A stretch of DNA of 64,000 nucleotides from CAVZXS01 sp963779325 (GTDB lineage: Bacteria > Bacteroidota > Bacteroidia > Chitinophagales > Chitinophagaceae): the NCBI GenBank assembly GCA_963779325.1, contig CAVZXS010000002.1, positions 504,744 through 568,743 on the forward strand. Direction: 5' to 3'. Below the pieces are notes generated by a model. The model saw only the letters and a program-made list of their open reading frames with translations, was not told where the DNA came from and did no database searches. The position numbers and the translations under genes were made by a program. This document shows, piece by piece, positions 35,134 to 44,077 of the stretch; the first letter of the stretch is position 1, and every line of letters starts with the position of its first letter.

Positions 35134-38100
35134 GTGCGATTAAAATCATTAGAGATAAAGGGATTTAAGAGTTTTGCCGATAAAACGATTGTAAATTTTG
35201 ACGAAAATATAACCGGTATTGTGGGGCCCAACGGATGTGGAAAAAGCAATATTGTTGACAGTATTCGTTGGGTTATAGGCGAGCAAAAAATAAGCCATTT
35301 GCGCAGCGAAAATTTGGACAGCCTTGTATTCAATGGCTCCAAAACCCGTAGTGCCAGCGGATTGGCCGAGGTAAACCTGACTTTTGAGAATACACGTAAC
35401 CTGTTGCCTACCGAGTTTAGTACTGTAACCATAACCCGCAAATTTTACAAAAGCGGCGAAAGCGAATACCGACTGAATGATGTACAATGCCGCCTGAAGG
35501 ATATTCAGAATCTTTTTATGGATACGGGTATCAGTACCGACAGTTATGCTATCATCGAATTGGGCATGGTGGATGATTTAATTAAGGACAAAGAGAACAG
35601 CCGCCGCCGTATGTTGGAACAGGCAGCCGGTATATCCATCTACAAAACCCGTAAAAAGGAAGCGAAACTGAAACTTGACGCTACCGAGCAAGACCTTGCC
35701 CGTATTGAAGATTTGCTGTTTGAAATTAATAACCAGCTCAAAAGCCTGGAGAACCAAGCCAAAAAAGCCGAGAAATATTTTGAGATAAAGAAAGAATACC
35801 GCGAAATAAGTATTGAACTGGCCAAAGCCGCGTTGGAAGGATTTAATATTTCTTACAAATCATTGAACGAGCAGCATGATGCTGAATTGGATAAGAAAGT
35901 AAAATTGGAAGCGGAGATTGCAACCTTTGACGCTACGCTGGAGCAGGATAAAGTTGGGTTTATAGAAAGAGAAAGACAGTTGCAAAGCATGCAACATGCC
36001 TTTAATGATTTGGTACAGCAGGTACGTACCAAAGAGAATGATAAAAACCTGGCGGCACAGCGTTTGGAATACTTGAAAGAAAGAGAAAATGATCTGAATG
36101 ATTTTTTGCAAAAATCAGCGGGTCAATTAAAAGGTATTGATGAGAGTATTGGATTTTCGAAACTACAGGTAGAGGAAGAGGAAAAAACATTGGCTGAATT
36201 GACCGGTCAATTAGAATCGCACCGCAGCGATGTGGATGCAAAAAGAATTGTACTGGATGAAAAAAGGGTTGCGTTGGATATGCTGCGCAATGCCAATCAA
36301 CAATTGCAGCGCAACCAGTTTGAAGCGGAGAAAAAAGTAGCTGTTGCCGATACATCTATTCAAAATATACAACGCACCATCAGCCAACTGGAAGAAGAAA
36401 ATAAACAGCGAGAAGAGCAGCGCAAGCATTTGACGGATGAATTGCATTTGCATGAAAAAGAACTGGAGATTAAAAAAGTAGACTTGGTTCAGTTGCAGGA
36501 TCATCACGAAAGCACAAAGGAGCAAATTCTGCAAACACAGTCGGTACTGGAAGGATTGCGCAATAACCTGGCCGATGAAAACAGGAAATTGGATGCCAAG
36601 AAAAATGAGCATGATCTGTTGAAGAGCTTGATTGATTCGATGGAGGGTTACCCGGACAGTGTTAAGTTTTTACACAACAACCCCAACTGGAATCATACCG
36701 CACCTATTCTGTCCGATATTCTTTATGTAAAAGAAGAATACCGAACAGCATTGGAAAATGTACTGGAACCCTACCTGAGTTATTATATAGTAAATAATTT
36801 ACAGGAAGGATTGCAGGCCGTGCATTTATTGGATGAAAATAAAAAAGGTAAAGCCAATTTCTTTTTGCTGAATAAGTTTAATGAATTGGTGAATGAGGCG
36901 GCGGGTCATCAACCCCATGATACGATTGCTGCAATGAATGTAGTAGAAGTAGATGTTAAATACCGTCAGTTAGCGCAGCACTTGTTGGGCAATGTATTTA
37001 TTGCTGAAAATGAAGAGGCATTGATTAATTCGAACGGCGCCGTAGTAATAGAAAAGAACGGTAAGTATGTAAAAGGAAAGTATTCCTTAACCGGCGGCAG
37101 TGTAGGTTTATTTGAGGGACGCAAAATAGGCCGTGCGAAAAATTTAGAAAAACTGAACGAAGAGATAGCTGCGCAGGATATAATAGTAGATGCATTGCGT
37201 GCAGATATTCAAATACGGCACAACGAGGTGATTGCTTTTAATGAAGATTTAAGAGAAAATGCCATTCGTGCTACCGAGCAGGAAATTCAAAAGCTTACCA
37301 ACCGGGTTTTTTCTTTGCATAATAAATTGGAAAACTTGCATGCTACGCAAACTAACAGCACTCACAGGTTAGAAGAATTACAAAACCAATATGCTGAAAC
37401 CCACGGATCGGTAGAAGGTGTACGAATTGATTTGAGCCGCTTGCTGGAAGAATTACAAATAAACTCATCGGGTATTCAGGAAGCCGATGAAACATTTAAA
37501 CTGGCAGACACCGAACACAGCGACATAAACAGGAAGTACAACGAAATCAATTTGAATGTAACCAAGCAGCAAAGTAAAATTGCCGCGTTGCAACAAGAGT
37601 TGGAGTTTAAAACAAATCAATTGGCCGATCTGCATTTGCAAATTGAAAATAACACCACTACACTTTCAGATACCAAGACCAATATTGAGCAATCGGCGCA
37701 GTTGCTGAAAGATACTGAAGAAGGCTTGATAGCCATGATGAAGAACAGGGAAGAGGAGGAGAAAAGATTGAACGAAGCAGATCAGGCTTATTATAACCTG
37801 CGTAATTTATTGGGTGAAAGAGAAAGCGAACTGCGTCACAAAACCAAGGAGAAAGAACAGATTGAACATTTATTGAGCGAAATAAAAGATAAGCTGAACG
37901 AACTGAAATTGCAGTTGGCCGGTATGAAAGAAAGATTGAATGTGGAATTCCGGATTGTGCTGGAAGATATACTGGATCAACTGCGTACGGGTGAAACACC
38001 GCTGGAAGAATTACAGGAGAAGGCGGACAGGATGAAAAAGCGATTGGAAAATCTGGGCGAAGTAAATCCTACGGCTATTGAAGCTTACACCGAAATGAAA

Positions 38101-38658
38101 AAGCGGTATGATTTTATTTTAGAACAAAAGAATGATTTGGTAACGGCGAAAGACAGTTTATTGCAAACCATACAGGAAGTAGAAGCTACAGCTAATAAAA
38201 AATTTCTTGAAACATTTAACCGGGTAAGAGAGAATTTTCAGAAAGTATTTAAAACGTTGTTTACCGAAGACGATCAGTGCGATTTGATTTTGGAAAATCC
38301 CGAGAACCTGGCCGAAAGCGGTATTGATGTGTTGGCTAAACCAAAGGGTAAACGACCCACATCGTTAACACAGTTGAGCGGTGGCGAAAGAACATTGACT
38401 GCGACAGCTTTATTGTTCGCCATTTATTTAATAAAGCCGGCTCCTTTCTGTATACTGGATGAGGTAGATGCGCCGCTGGATGATGCCAACGTGGGTAAGT
38501 TTACCAATATGATAAGACAGTTCAGCGAAAACTCACAGTTTATTATTGTAACGCATAATAAAATGACCATGAGTACGGTGGATGTAATATATGGTGTAAC
38601 CATGCAGGAGCCGGGTGTAAGCCGCCTGGTACCGGTAGATTTCAGGGGATTGAATTAA
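35134..38658 (+). CDS. smc: Chromosome segregation protein SMC
   Basis: A 1174-residue protein with the full SMC layout: N-terminal ATPase half with Walker A GPNGCGKSN near 32-40, coiled coil (about 165-500), hinge (about 515-665), returning coiled coil (to about 1000), and C-terminal half with the ABC signature LSGGERTLTA near 1080 and Walker B ILDEVDAPLDD near 1107. It compacts and segregates chromosomes with ScpA/ScpB, which are not in this window. Start is GTG. Confidence 0.97.
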   Translation: MRLKSLEIKGFKSFADKTIVNFDENITGIVGPNGCGKSNIVDSIRWVIGEQKISHLRSENLDSLVFNGSKTRSASGLAEVNLTFENTRNLLPTEFSTVTITRKFYKSGESEYRLNDVQCRLKDIQNLFMDTGISTDSYAIIELGMVDDLIKDKENSRRRMLEQAAGISIYKTRKKEAKLKLDATEQDLARIEDLLFEINNQLKSLENQAKKAEKYFEIKKEYREISIELAKAALEGFNISYKSLNEQHDAELDKKVKLEAEIATFDATLEQDKVGFIERERQLQSMQHAFNDLVQQVRTKENDKNLAAQRLEYLKERENDLNDFLQKSAGQLKGIDESIGFSKLQVEEEEKTLAELTGQLESHRSDVDAKRIVLDEKRVALDMLRNANQQLQRNQFEAEKKVAVADTSIQNIQRTISQLEEENKQREEQRKHLTDELHLHEKELEIKKVDLVQLQDHHESTKEQILQTQSVLEGLRNNLADENRKLDAKKNEHDLLKSLIDSMEGYPDSVKFLHNNPNWNHTAPILSDILYVKEEYRTALENVLEPYLSYYIVNNLQEGLQAVHLLDENKKGKANFFLLNKFNELVNEAAGHQPHDTIAAMNVVEVDVKYRQLAQHLLGNVFIAENEEALINSNGAVVIEKNGKYVKGKYSLTGGSVGLFEGRKIGRAKNLEKLNEEIAAQDIIVDALRADIQIRHNEVIAFNEDLRENAIRATEQEIQKLTNRVFSLHNKLENLHATQTNSTHRLEELQNQYAETHGSVEGVRIDLSRLLEELQINSSGIQEADETFKLADTEHSDINRKYNEINLNVTKQQSKIAALQQELEFKTNQLADLHLQIENNTTTLSDTKTNIEQSAQLLKDTEEGLIAMMKNREEEEKRLNEADQAYYNLRNLLGERESELRHKTKEKEQIEHLLSEIKDKLNELKLQLAGMKERLNVEFRIVLEDILDQLRTGETPLEELQEKADRMKKRLENLGEVNPTAIEAYTEMKKRYDFILEQKNDLVTAKDSLLQTIQEVEATANKKFLETFNRVRENFQKVFKTLFTEDDQCDLILENPENLAESGIDVLAKPKGKRPTSLTQLSGGERTLTATALLFAIYLIKPAPFCILDEVDAPLDDANVGKFTNMIRQFSENSQFIIVTHNKMTMSTVDVIYGVTMQEPGVSRLVPVDFRGLN

Positions 38659-38687
38659 GTCTTTAGTATTATTTAAATAGTATTTTT

Positions 38688-38712
38688 AATCCTGATTGTT
38701 TCAGGATTTTTT
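38688..38712 (+). terminator. Rho-independent terminator after smc
   Basis: AATCCTGA, a 4-base loop, then TTCAGGATT and a run of T. It begins 29 bp after the smc stop codon. Confidence 0.75.
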
Positions 38713-38776
38713 ACAGGTACCTGCTGAGTTTTGCCTTTTTATTGGGGGCCCTATATATTATGTTCAATAAGTAATA

Positions 38777-39040
38777 TCAGTCATCCAATGAACCGGCAGA
38801 TCCGTTACTCCTTGTTTTTTTTCTTTTGGTTAAATCGGCTTTTATTTTGTGTACAAAGGCGCTGCCCAACAGTACAAGGCTTATAAGAAAAAATGCGGCG
38901 GGTATCAGGCTCCACAGAAACCAGTTATCGCGGCTTGCTTCATTTATACATATATATACTATGGACACAATCGTCCATGCAGCCATTGAAAAGCCAACAA
39001 TAGCTTTTATTATCCATTTGTCTTCGTGGTTGGTAGCCAT
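38777..39040 (-). CDS. Small two-helix membrane protein, unknown
   Basis: An 87-residue protein with a hydrophilic N-terminus (ATNHEDKW), two transmembrane segments (about 10-30 and 41-62) and a basic cytosolic tail (KADLTKRKKTRS) ending LDD. No family was recognised. It is divergent from the peroxiredoxin gene, with a 20 bp inverted repeat between them. Confidence 0.6.
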   Translation of the reverse strand: MATNHEDKWIIKAIVGFSMAAWTIVSIVYICINEASRDNWFLWSLIPAAFFLISLVLLGSAFVHKIKADLTKRKKTRSNGSAGSLDD

Positions 39041-39098
39041 AGTATGGTATACGTGGTTTGTTTAATATAAAGGTAACGGGAAAGAAACAATTTGTTAA

Positions 39099-39118
39099 TG
39101 TATCGGGTCGCCGATACA
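39099..39118. promoter_or_regulatory. Perfect inverted repeat between divergent genes
   Basis: TGTATCGG, GTCG, CCGATACA: 8-bp arms with a 4-base centre, 45 bp upstream of the peroxiredoxin ATG and 58 bp upstream of the divergent membrane protein start. The size suits a dimeric repressor operator, but no regulator gene is adjacent and no T tract follows that would make it a terminator. Confidence 0.4.
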
Positions 39119-39163
39119 CCATTTGTGGAAAAACTCTACTTTCGCTCTAATAAATAAGTCAAC

Positions 39164-39757
39164 ATGAAGACAACAGCCCTGATTTTATTTGCATTGGCCA
39201 CCGTTACTATCGTCAATGCACAAGACAAAAAACCCGAAGGATTATTCATCAATTCAAAAGCGCCTGAGTTTTCCGTAAAAGATCAAAACGGTAAACAGGT
39301 GAGTTTGAAAGAACTGAGGAAAAAAGGCCCCGTAGTATTGGTTTTTTACCGCGGCAACTGGTGTCCGTATTGCAATAGGGAGCTGAAAAGATTGGAGGAC
39401 TCGCTGCAACTGATAAAGGATAAAGGCGCTGAATTGATTGCCATATCGCCTGAAGCGCAGGAAGGAATAACCAAAACGACTGAAAAAATAAAAGTAACTT
39501 ATTCTCTCATTAGTGACTCGGATGCAAAAATTATGAAAGCCTATGATGTAGCCTACCGTGTAGATGATAAAGCGCTTGCCCGTTATAAAAGTTTTGATAT
39601 AGACCTGTCTGCTACCAATGGTCAAAATGTAAAAAACACTTCGTTGCCTGTTCCCGCAGTATATATTATAACTAAAGAGGGCGCCATTAAGTACCGCTAT
39701 TTTAATGAAGACTATAAAAAGCGACCTTCGGTAAAAGAGATTTTGGATAATTTGTAG
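39164..39757 (+). CDS. Peroxiredoxin-like AhpC/TSA family protein
   Basis: A 197-residue protein with an N-terminal signal peptide (cleaved near NAQ, residue 20) and a thioredoxin-like fold. The active site is GNWCPYCN with Cys67 and Cys70; such CxxC members act as thiol peroxidases or disulfide reductases. PEAQEGITKTTEKI and LPVPAVYIITKEG are typical AhpC/TSA segments. The location is probably the periplasm. It stops 10 bp from a convergent gene. Confidence 0.88.
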   Translation: MKTTALILFALATVTIVNAQDKKPEGLFINSKAPEFSVKDQNGKQVSLKELRKKGPVVLVFYRGNWCPYCNRELKRLEDSLQLIKDKGAELIAISPEAQEGITKTTEKIKVTYSLISDSDAKIMKAYDVAYRVDDKALARYKSFDIDLSATNGQNVKNTSLPVPAVYIITKEGAIKYRYFNEDYKKRPSVKEILDNL

Positions 39758-39767
39758 AGAGCGTATT

Positions 39768-40799
39768 TTATTGAAACGTTATTTTACCCACTTTACCGTT
39801 ATTACCTGCTAAATAAACAACGGCACCCGCTTTTGCCAGTCTGCATGCATTAAAACCTTCTTTGCTTATCCATCGCCAGTTCTTACCGCCATCGGCCGAA
39901 TAATCAATACCGTTGATACCGCAACTGATAATATCTTTTCTTGTTACGTACTCAACGCAACTTCTGTAACCGTGCGGTGGAGTATTCGGTGCATGCCATG
40001 TTTTGCCGCCGTCGTTGGTGTAAAAGCAATTTTTTGTTCTTGATGAATCCGCATTAAAATCTCCGCCAATAACAATCATTTTATTGCCGCCTTTTAATTT
40101 TCCGTTGTCATATACAGCTATAGAATTGGCGCCGGTGCTTTCAGTGCCTTGTATAACCGGCAAAAGCACCGGGTTGTTTTTTGTAAACAGCCTTGATTTA
40201 GTTCCGCCGCTTACAAATACAGCTTCATCCCTGTCCAATTTTCTTATATTGGTACCGCTGGCTGCAAAACATGCTTCGCCGCTGTCGGCTGCGGGTCGTT
40301 TATCTACAGGTATGTCCTGCCAGGTATCGCCGCCGTCAAAAGTTCTGGCTATAAAAAATTTTCCGTCTATCGGATCGCCTATTACAATACCGCTTGCTTC
40401 ATTCCAAAATTCCATGGCATCCAAAAACATTCCTTTGGTTTTGTTTTCATATACCACTTTCCAGCTTTCGCCGCCGTCAATTGTTTTTAAAATATATGCC
40501 GGTGTATCTACACTCATAATGATGGCGCGGGTGGCATCAAATGCTTCAATATCTCTGAATTCTTTTTTTTCAAAACCCTTTACCTGCATCCACTTCCAGG
40601 TTTTGCCGCCGTTGCTCGATCGGCCTACGGTACCGTTGCTGCCGCTTACCCAAACTACATTATCCGTTACCGCACTTACGCCGCGCAGGCTTGTGTTGGT
40701 ACCGGATGCCACCACCTGCAAATCAATGTTTCTTTTTTGCGCTGAAGTATTTAAAGTGTATATAAAGAATGATAAAGTAAATAGAGTAATTCTATGCAT
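39768..40799 (-). CDS. Secreted Asp-box repeat protein (Ycf48/BNR-like propeller)
   Basis: A 343-residue protein with a Sec signal (to about residue 20) and at least five Asp-box motifs spaced through a beta-propeller: SSNGGKTWKW, TIDGGESWKV, TFDGGDTWQD, TNDGGKTWHA and SADGGKNWRW. It is related in layout to the photosystem assembly factor Ycf48 and to proteins loosely called oxidoreductases. No catalytic residues are evident, so a binding or scaffold role is possible. Confidence 0.82.
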   Translation of the reverse strand: MHRITLFTLSFFIYTLNTSAQKRNIDLQVVASGTNTSLRGVSAVTDNVVWVSGSNGTVGRSSNGGKTWKWMQVKGFEKKEFRDIEAFDATRAIIMSVDTPAYILKTIDGGESWKVVYENKTKGMFLDAMEFWNEASGIVIGDPIDGKFFIARTFDGGDTWQDIPVDKRPAADSGEACFAASGTNIRKLDRDEAVFVSGGTKSRLFTKNNPVLLPVIQGTESTGANSIAVYDNGKLKGGNKMIVIGGDFNADSSRTKNCFYTNDGGKTWHAPNTPPHGYRSCVEYVTRKDIISCGINGIDYSADGGKNWRWISKEGFNACRLAKAGAVVYLAGNNGKVGKITFQ

Positions 40800-40848
40800 G
40801 TAATTTTTTTAACAGGTGCAGGCGTTCGCTTGCTTTTAAAAATAAATT

Positions 40849-41537
40849 CTAAAGATATTTTAAAAATTCGCTTTTTTCAGTAAAGCCCTCTTTACGCCAC
40901 ACTTCTTTTCCGTTTTTATAAATAATAAAAACCGGCATGGCGTCTATATTCATTTCTTTCATCACATCGGTATGTATGCCGCCGTCAATACGAACAAACT
41001 TAAAGGCTGATCCTTTTTCTTTTATTAATTCCTGCAGAACAGGTTCCATTTTTACACAGGGCGGACACCATTTGGCGCCAAAATCTACCAGCACGTACCG
41101 AGTCGGCGGGTATCATGGCACGGTATTCTTCTATTTTAAATTGTTTTTCATCGCTTACACCTTCCAGCGGGTTATTGTTTCTTTTCCAGGCATTGATGCC
41201 GCCTTCCAGGTTTACTACGGTTTGTAAAACCTGCTGCCTTCAAGCGATCAGCCGCAGCGGCGCTTCTGCCTCCGCTGAGGCAATACACATACACCGGTTT
41301 ATTTTTATCTATGTATTTTATTCTTTCTTCAAATTGTTCTTTGTTGTTCCAATCGGCCAATAAAGCATTTTTAATATGTCCCGAATTATACTCACCTGCC
41401 GTACGTACATCCAATACCTGAGTGTTTTCACCGGCAATGGCAGTTGCAAATTCCTCCGCATTGGCCGATTTTGTTTTTGGCTGCGCATTGCAGCCGTATA
41501 AAACAAACACGGAGAGAAAGGTATAAATTATTTTCAT
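40849..41537 (-). pseudogene. Rhodanese-thioredoxin fusion lipoprotein (two frameshifts)
   Basis: One gene of about 229 codons encodes a lipoprotein signal (LYGC), a rhodanese domain with active-site Cys86 in YCLSGGRS, a linker, and a thioredoxin domain with WCPPC. It is split by two single-base insertions of C, near 41225 and near 41097. Removing them gives a continuous NVVNLEGGINAW, then IEEYRAMIPADSVVLVDFG. The joined architecture is known in Bacteroidota periplasmic proteins. Two insertions in 130 bp in an otherwise perfect gene hint at sequencing error. Confidence 0.87.
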
Positions 41538-41542
41538 ACTTA

Positions 41543-42415
41543 TTATTTAACGGACAGCGCATTGATTTCCTTTTTTAATAAAATATTTTTTATCAGCCCG
41601 GGTCTTTGCCAAACGATGGTGTGTCCTGTTTTTTCCAATAAAATAAATTCAGCTCCCCGGGCATTTACCAGTTGCTTTTGTGCAAATGCAAGATTGGATT
41701 TCGGATTGGCTATCCAATCATCCTCACCCATAATTACGTAGGTTTTGGCTGTAATGTTTTGCCAGTATGGTTTTAATTTTCTCAGTTGGGCTCTGTGAGC
41801 AAACTTTTCATCGGTGGCTACTTTAAGCGACGGCGGTATGTACCAATTAATAAAACCTAATTTACCCAAATAGGAAAACCAAAATATTTTTTCTGATGCG
41901 GGATTGATAACCGGGGAGATAAGATACAGTTCCTCTACCAATTCGGGATTGTACATAGCCAGTGCGGCGGCAATGGGGCCACCGTAAGAGGATCCCATAA
42001 CATATATTTTTTTCCCGGCGTTGTTATTTTCTTTTATTATTTTTTCCAGGTAAGGTATATGCTTTTTTATAGAAGCAATAGAATAACCCGAGTGTGATTT
42101 ACCGAAGCCTACACGATCTACGGCTATCATCCTGAAATTTTTTTGCAATGCAGAATCATCAAGCATTTGACGGTAGCTGAACCAGGTACCCGGCGCCCCG
42201 TGTATAAAGAGTAAGAGCGGCTTACTCGTATCGCCTGCTGCCGCGGTATTTATATGAAATTCTTTATACCGCAGGTACTTAAGCTCGGGTCGTTTTACCT
42301 TGCCTTTGTAGTATTTATTTATTTCCTTATCGGTTAATGTAAACCTGCCCAGGCAGGAGGTCAGCATTGGTAAGGCCAACAAAAGGATAATTAATATGGG
42401 ATTAAAGCTCTTCAT
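41543..42415 (-). CDS. Alpha/beta hydrolase lipoprotein
   Basis: A 290-residue lipoprotein (start at 42415 gives a signal ending MLTSC) with an alpha/beta-hydrolase domain: HGAPGTWFSY oxyanion region near 80, nucleophile Ser in GSSYGGP near 140, Asp in GEDDWIANP near 230 and His in KTGHTI near 263. The substrate is unknown. It lies five bases downstream of nothing and just upstream of the rhodanese-thioredoxin gene, so the two probably share a transcript. Confidence 0.85.
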   Translation of the reverse strand: MKSFNPILIILLLALPMLTSCLGRFTLTDKEINKYYKGKVKRPELKYLRYKEFHINTAAAGDTSKPLLLFIHGAPGTWFSYRQMLDDSALQKNFRMIAVDRVGFGKSHSGYSIASIKKHIPYLEKIIKENNNAGKKIYVMGSSYGGPIAAALAMYNPELVEELYLISPVINPASEKIFWFSYLGKLGFINWYIPPSLKVATDEKFAHRAQLRKLKPYWQNITAKTYVIMGEDDWIANPKSNLAFAQKQLVNARGAEFILLEKTGHTIVWQRPGLIKNILLKKEINALSVK

Positions 42416-42533
42416 GTATAACCGGGTAAAGGTACGCACAAAAGATTTTGGCTAATAATTTAGAAAACGGAAATCCCGGTAAATTGCGCATTAAATAAAT
42501 ATTTGTAGTTTTATTACTTAATAGATTTACTTT

Positions 42534-44036
42534 ATGAAACGTATAGTAACCTTTACAGCACTGATTTCCACACTTTTTTTTATTAATTCCTGTCAAAAAG
42601 AAACAAGTTTTGAAGGCTTGGGTGTGCCTGCTAAGGGTTCATTGCAAGGCGATTCGAACGGAGATTGTTTGCCAAAAACGGTTTCGGGTGTGTACGAAGC
42701 CGGCAAAGGACTTACCAATGCCGAGTTTATAAAAGTGGATGTAAACGTTACTGCCGTCGGTTCGTACGATATTGTTACCGATACCGTAAACGGTTTTTAT
42801 TTCAGGGGAACCGGTTTTTTTACAACTACGGGTGTTAATACGGTTCAATTATCAAGTATAGGTATTCCCGGAGCGGCAGGGATTAGCAATTTCACCGTTA
42901 CATTTGACGGTACTACCTGCTCTATTCCAGTTACTGTATTGCCGGCCGGTGCCGGCGGTCCTGCGTTATTTACATTACAGGGTGCAGGCGGGGCTTGTAC
43001 CACACCCGTTATTGCGGGGAGTTATATTTTAGCAACCGCACTCAATTCATCCAATACAGTTACTTTAACGGCGAATGTTACAACTATCGGTACATATACT
43101 ATAACTACTACGGCTGCCAACGGAATGACTTTTTCGGCAAGCTCTGTATTTGCAGCTACGGGTCCGCAAACAATTACTTTAGTTGGATCAGGAACCCCGG
43201 TAGCAGCTACTCCCACAACTATAACTGTAACTGCTGGCGGCGGCTCCTGCACTTTTGTAATAAATATTACATCTGCGGCTGTATTTACAATAGATTGTAC
43301 CGAGTGCATTTGAAAACGGAACATATCAAGCCGGGTTGCCTCTTACACCAGCTAATACAGTGGAGATAGATGTAAATGTTACGATTACAGGTTCATATTC
43401 AATTACAACAACTGCGCAGTTAACGGTATTATGTTTACCGGTTCGGGAACATTTAGCAACAGCTGGCCTGCAAACAATTATATTGACTGGAAGCGGTACG
43501 CCTGCTGCTGCCGGCAACTTTAATATACCGATTGTTTTCGGAACTGCTAATTGTACGTTTTACTTTAATCGTTGCGATCCAGGTATGGTGATAGAGTGGA
43601 AGTTTACGGAAGGACAGTTACTTACCAAGGCGTTACAGATGAGGCGCAATTACTTTCTCCCGTATCGGGTATAAATGTTATTTAGTTATACAGGGTCAAA
43701 TAACACTGATGATATTATAATTGGTCTTTTGGTGACTTATAAACGGGGGTATCTGGAAAATGAAACATACAATACATCAGCAACTTCAAATAATTCGGGC
43801 AGTTTCCTTTTTTCAGGTGGTTCAGTATCATACATGCTGCTGATGCAACGACTGACCCCGGCACCAATGTTACCTATAAAATAACGGTTTTAAGTCATAG
43901 TACAGCTACAAAAACTATTAGCGAAGGAATTTCAACGGGCCTGCAGTAGATGAGGGAACGCAATAAAAAGGAATATTACGACCGGAACATTTAAAGCACT
44001 TACCCTTAATGTTATGAATAATTTATTTGCTGTATA
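42534..44036 (+). pseudogene. Ig-like repeat lipoprotein, broken by several frameshifts
   Basis: The first 259 codons are open: a lipoprotein signal (FINSC) and two ~85-residue beta-rich repeats with the pattern NTVTLTANVTTIGTYTITTT, then GMTFSASSVF and GTP. A third repeat starts after a frameshift near 43305 (NGTYQAGLPLTPANTVEIDV) and is broken again near 43420-43450. The C-terminal domain then continues in shifting frames (GSNNTDDIIIG, SATSNNSGSF) to TAA at 44036. At least five indels are needed to restore about 490 residues. Such proteins are surface-exposed in Bacteroidota; the function is unknown. Confidence 0.75.
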
Positions 44037-44038
44037 AC

Positions 44039-44070
44039 AAAACGGGCTGCTAATTTTAGCAGCCCGTTTT
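44039..44070. terminator. Rho-independent terminator
   Basis: AAAACGGGCTGCT, short AATTTT loop, AGCAGCCCGTTTT. It lies immediately after the broken lipoprotein gene and 7 bp from the end of the convergent peptidase gene, and has A and T tracts for both directions. Confidence 0.88.
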
Positions 44071-44077
44071 ATCTGTG

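Noticed and set aside
34920..35441. Minus-strand open frame of 173 codons opposite the start of smc
   Set aside because: It lies antisense to the well-supported N-terminal part of SMC, including its Walker A, and has no recognisable protein features.
40084..40803. Long plus-strand open frame of 239 codons
   Set aside because: It is antisense to the Asp-box repeat protein, whose five motifs are clear. Proline- and serine-rich composition is typical of a shadow frame.
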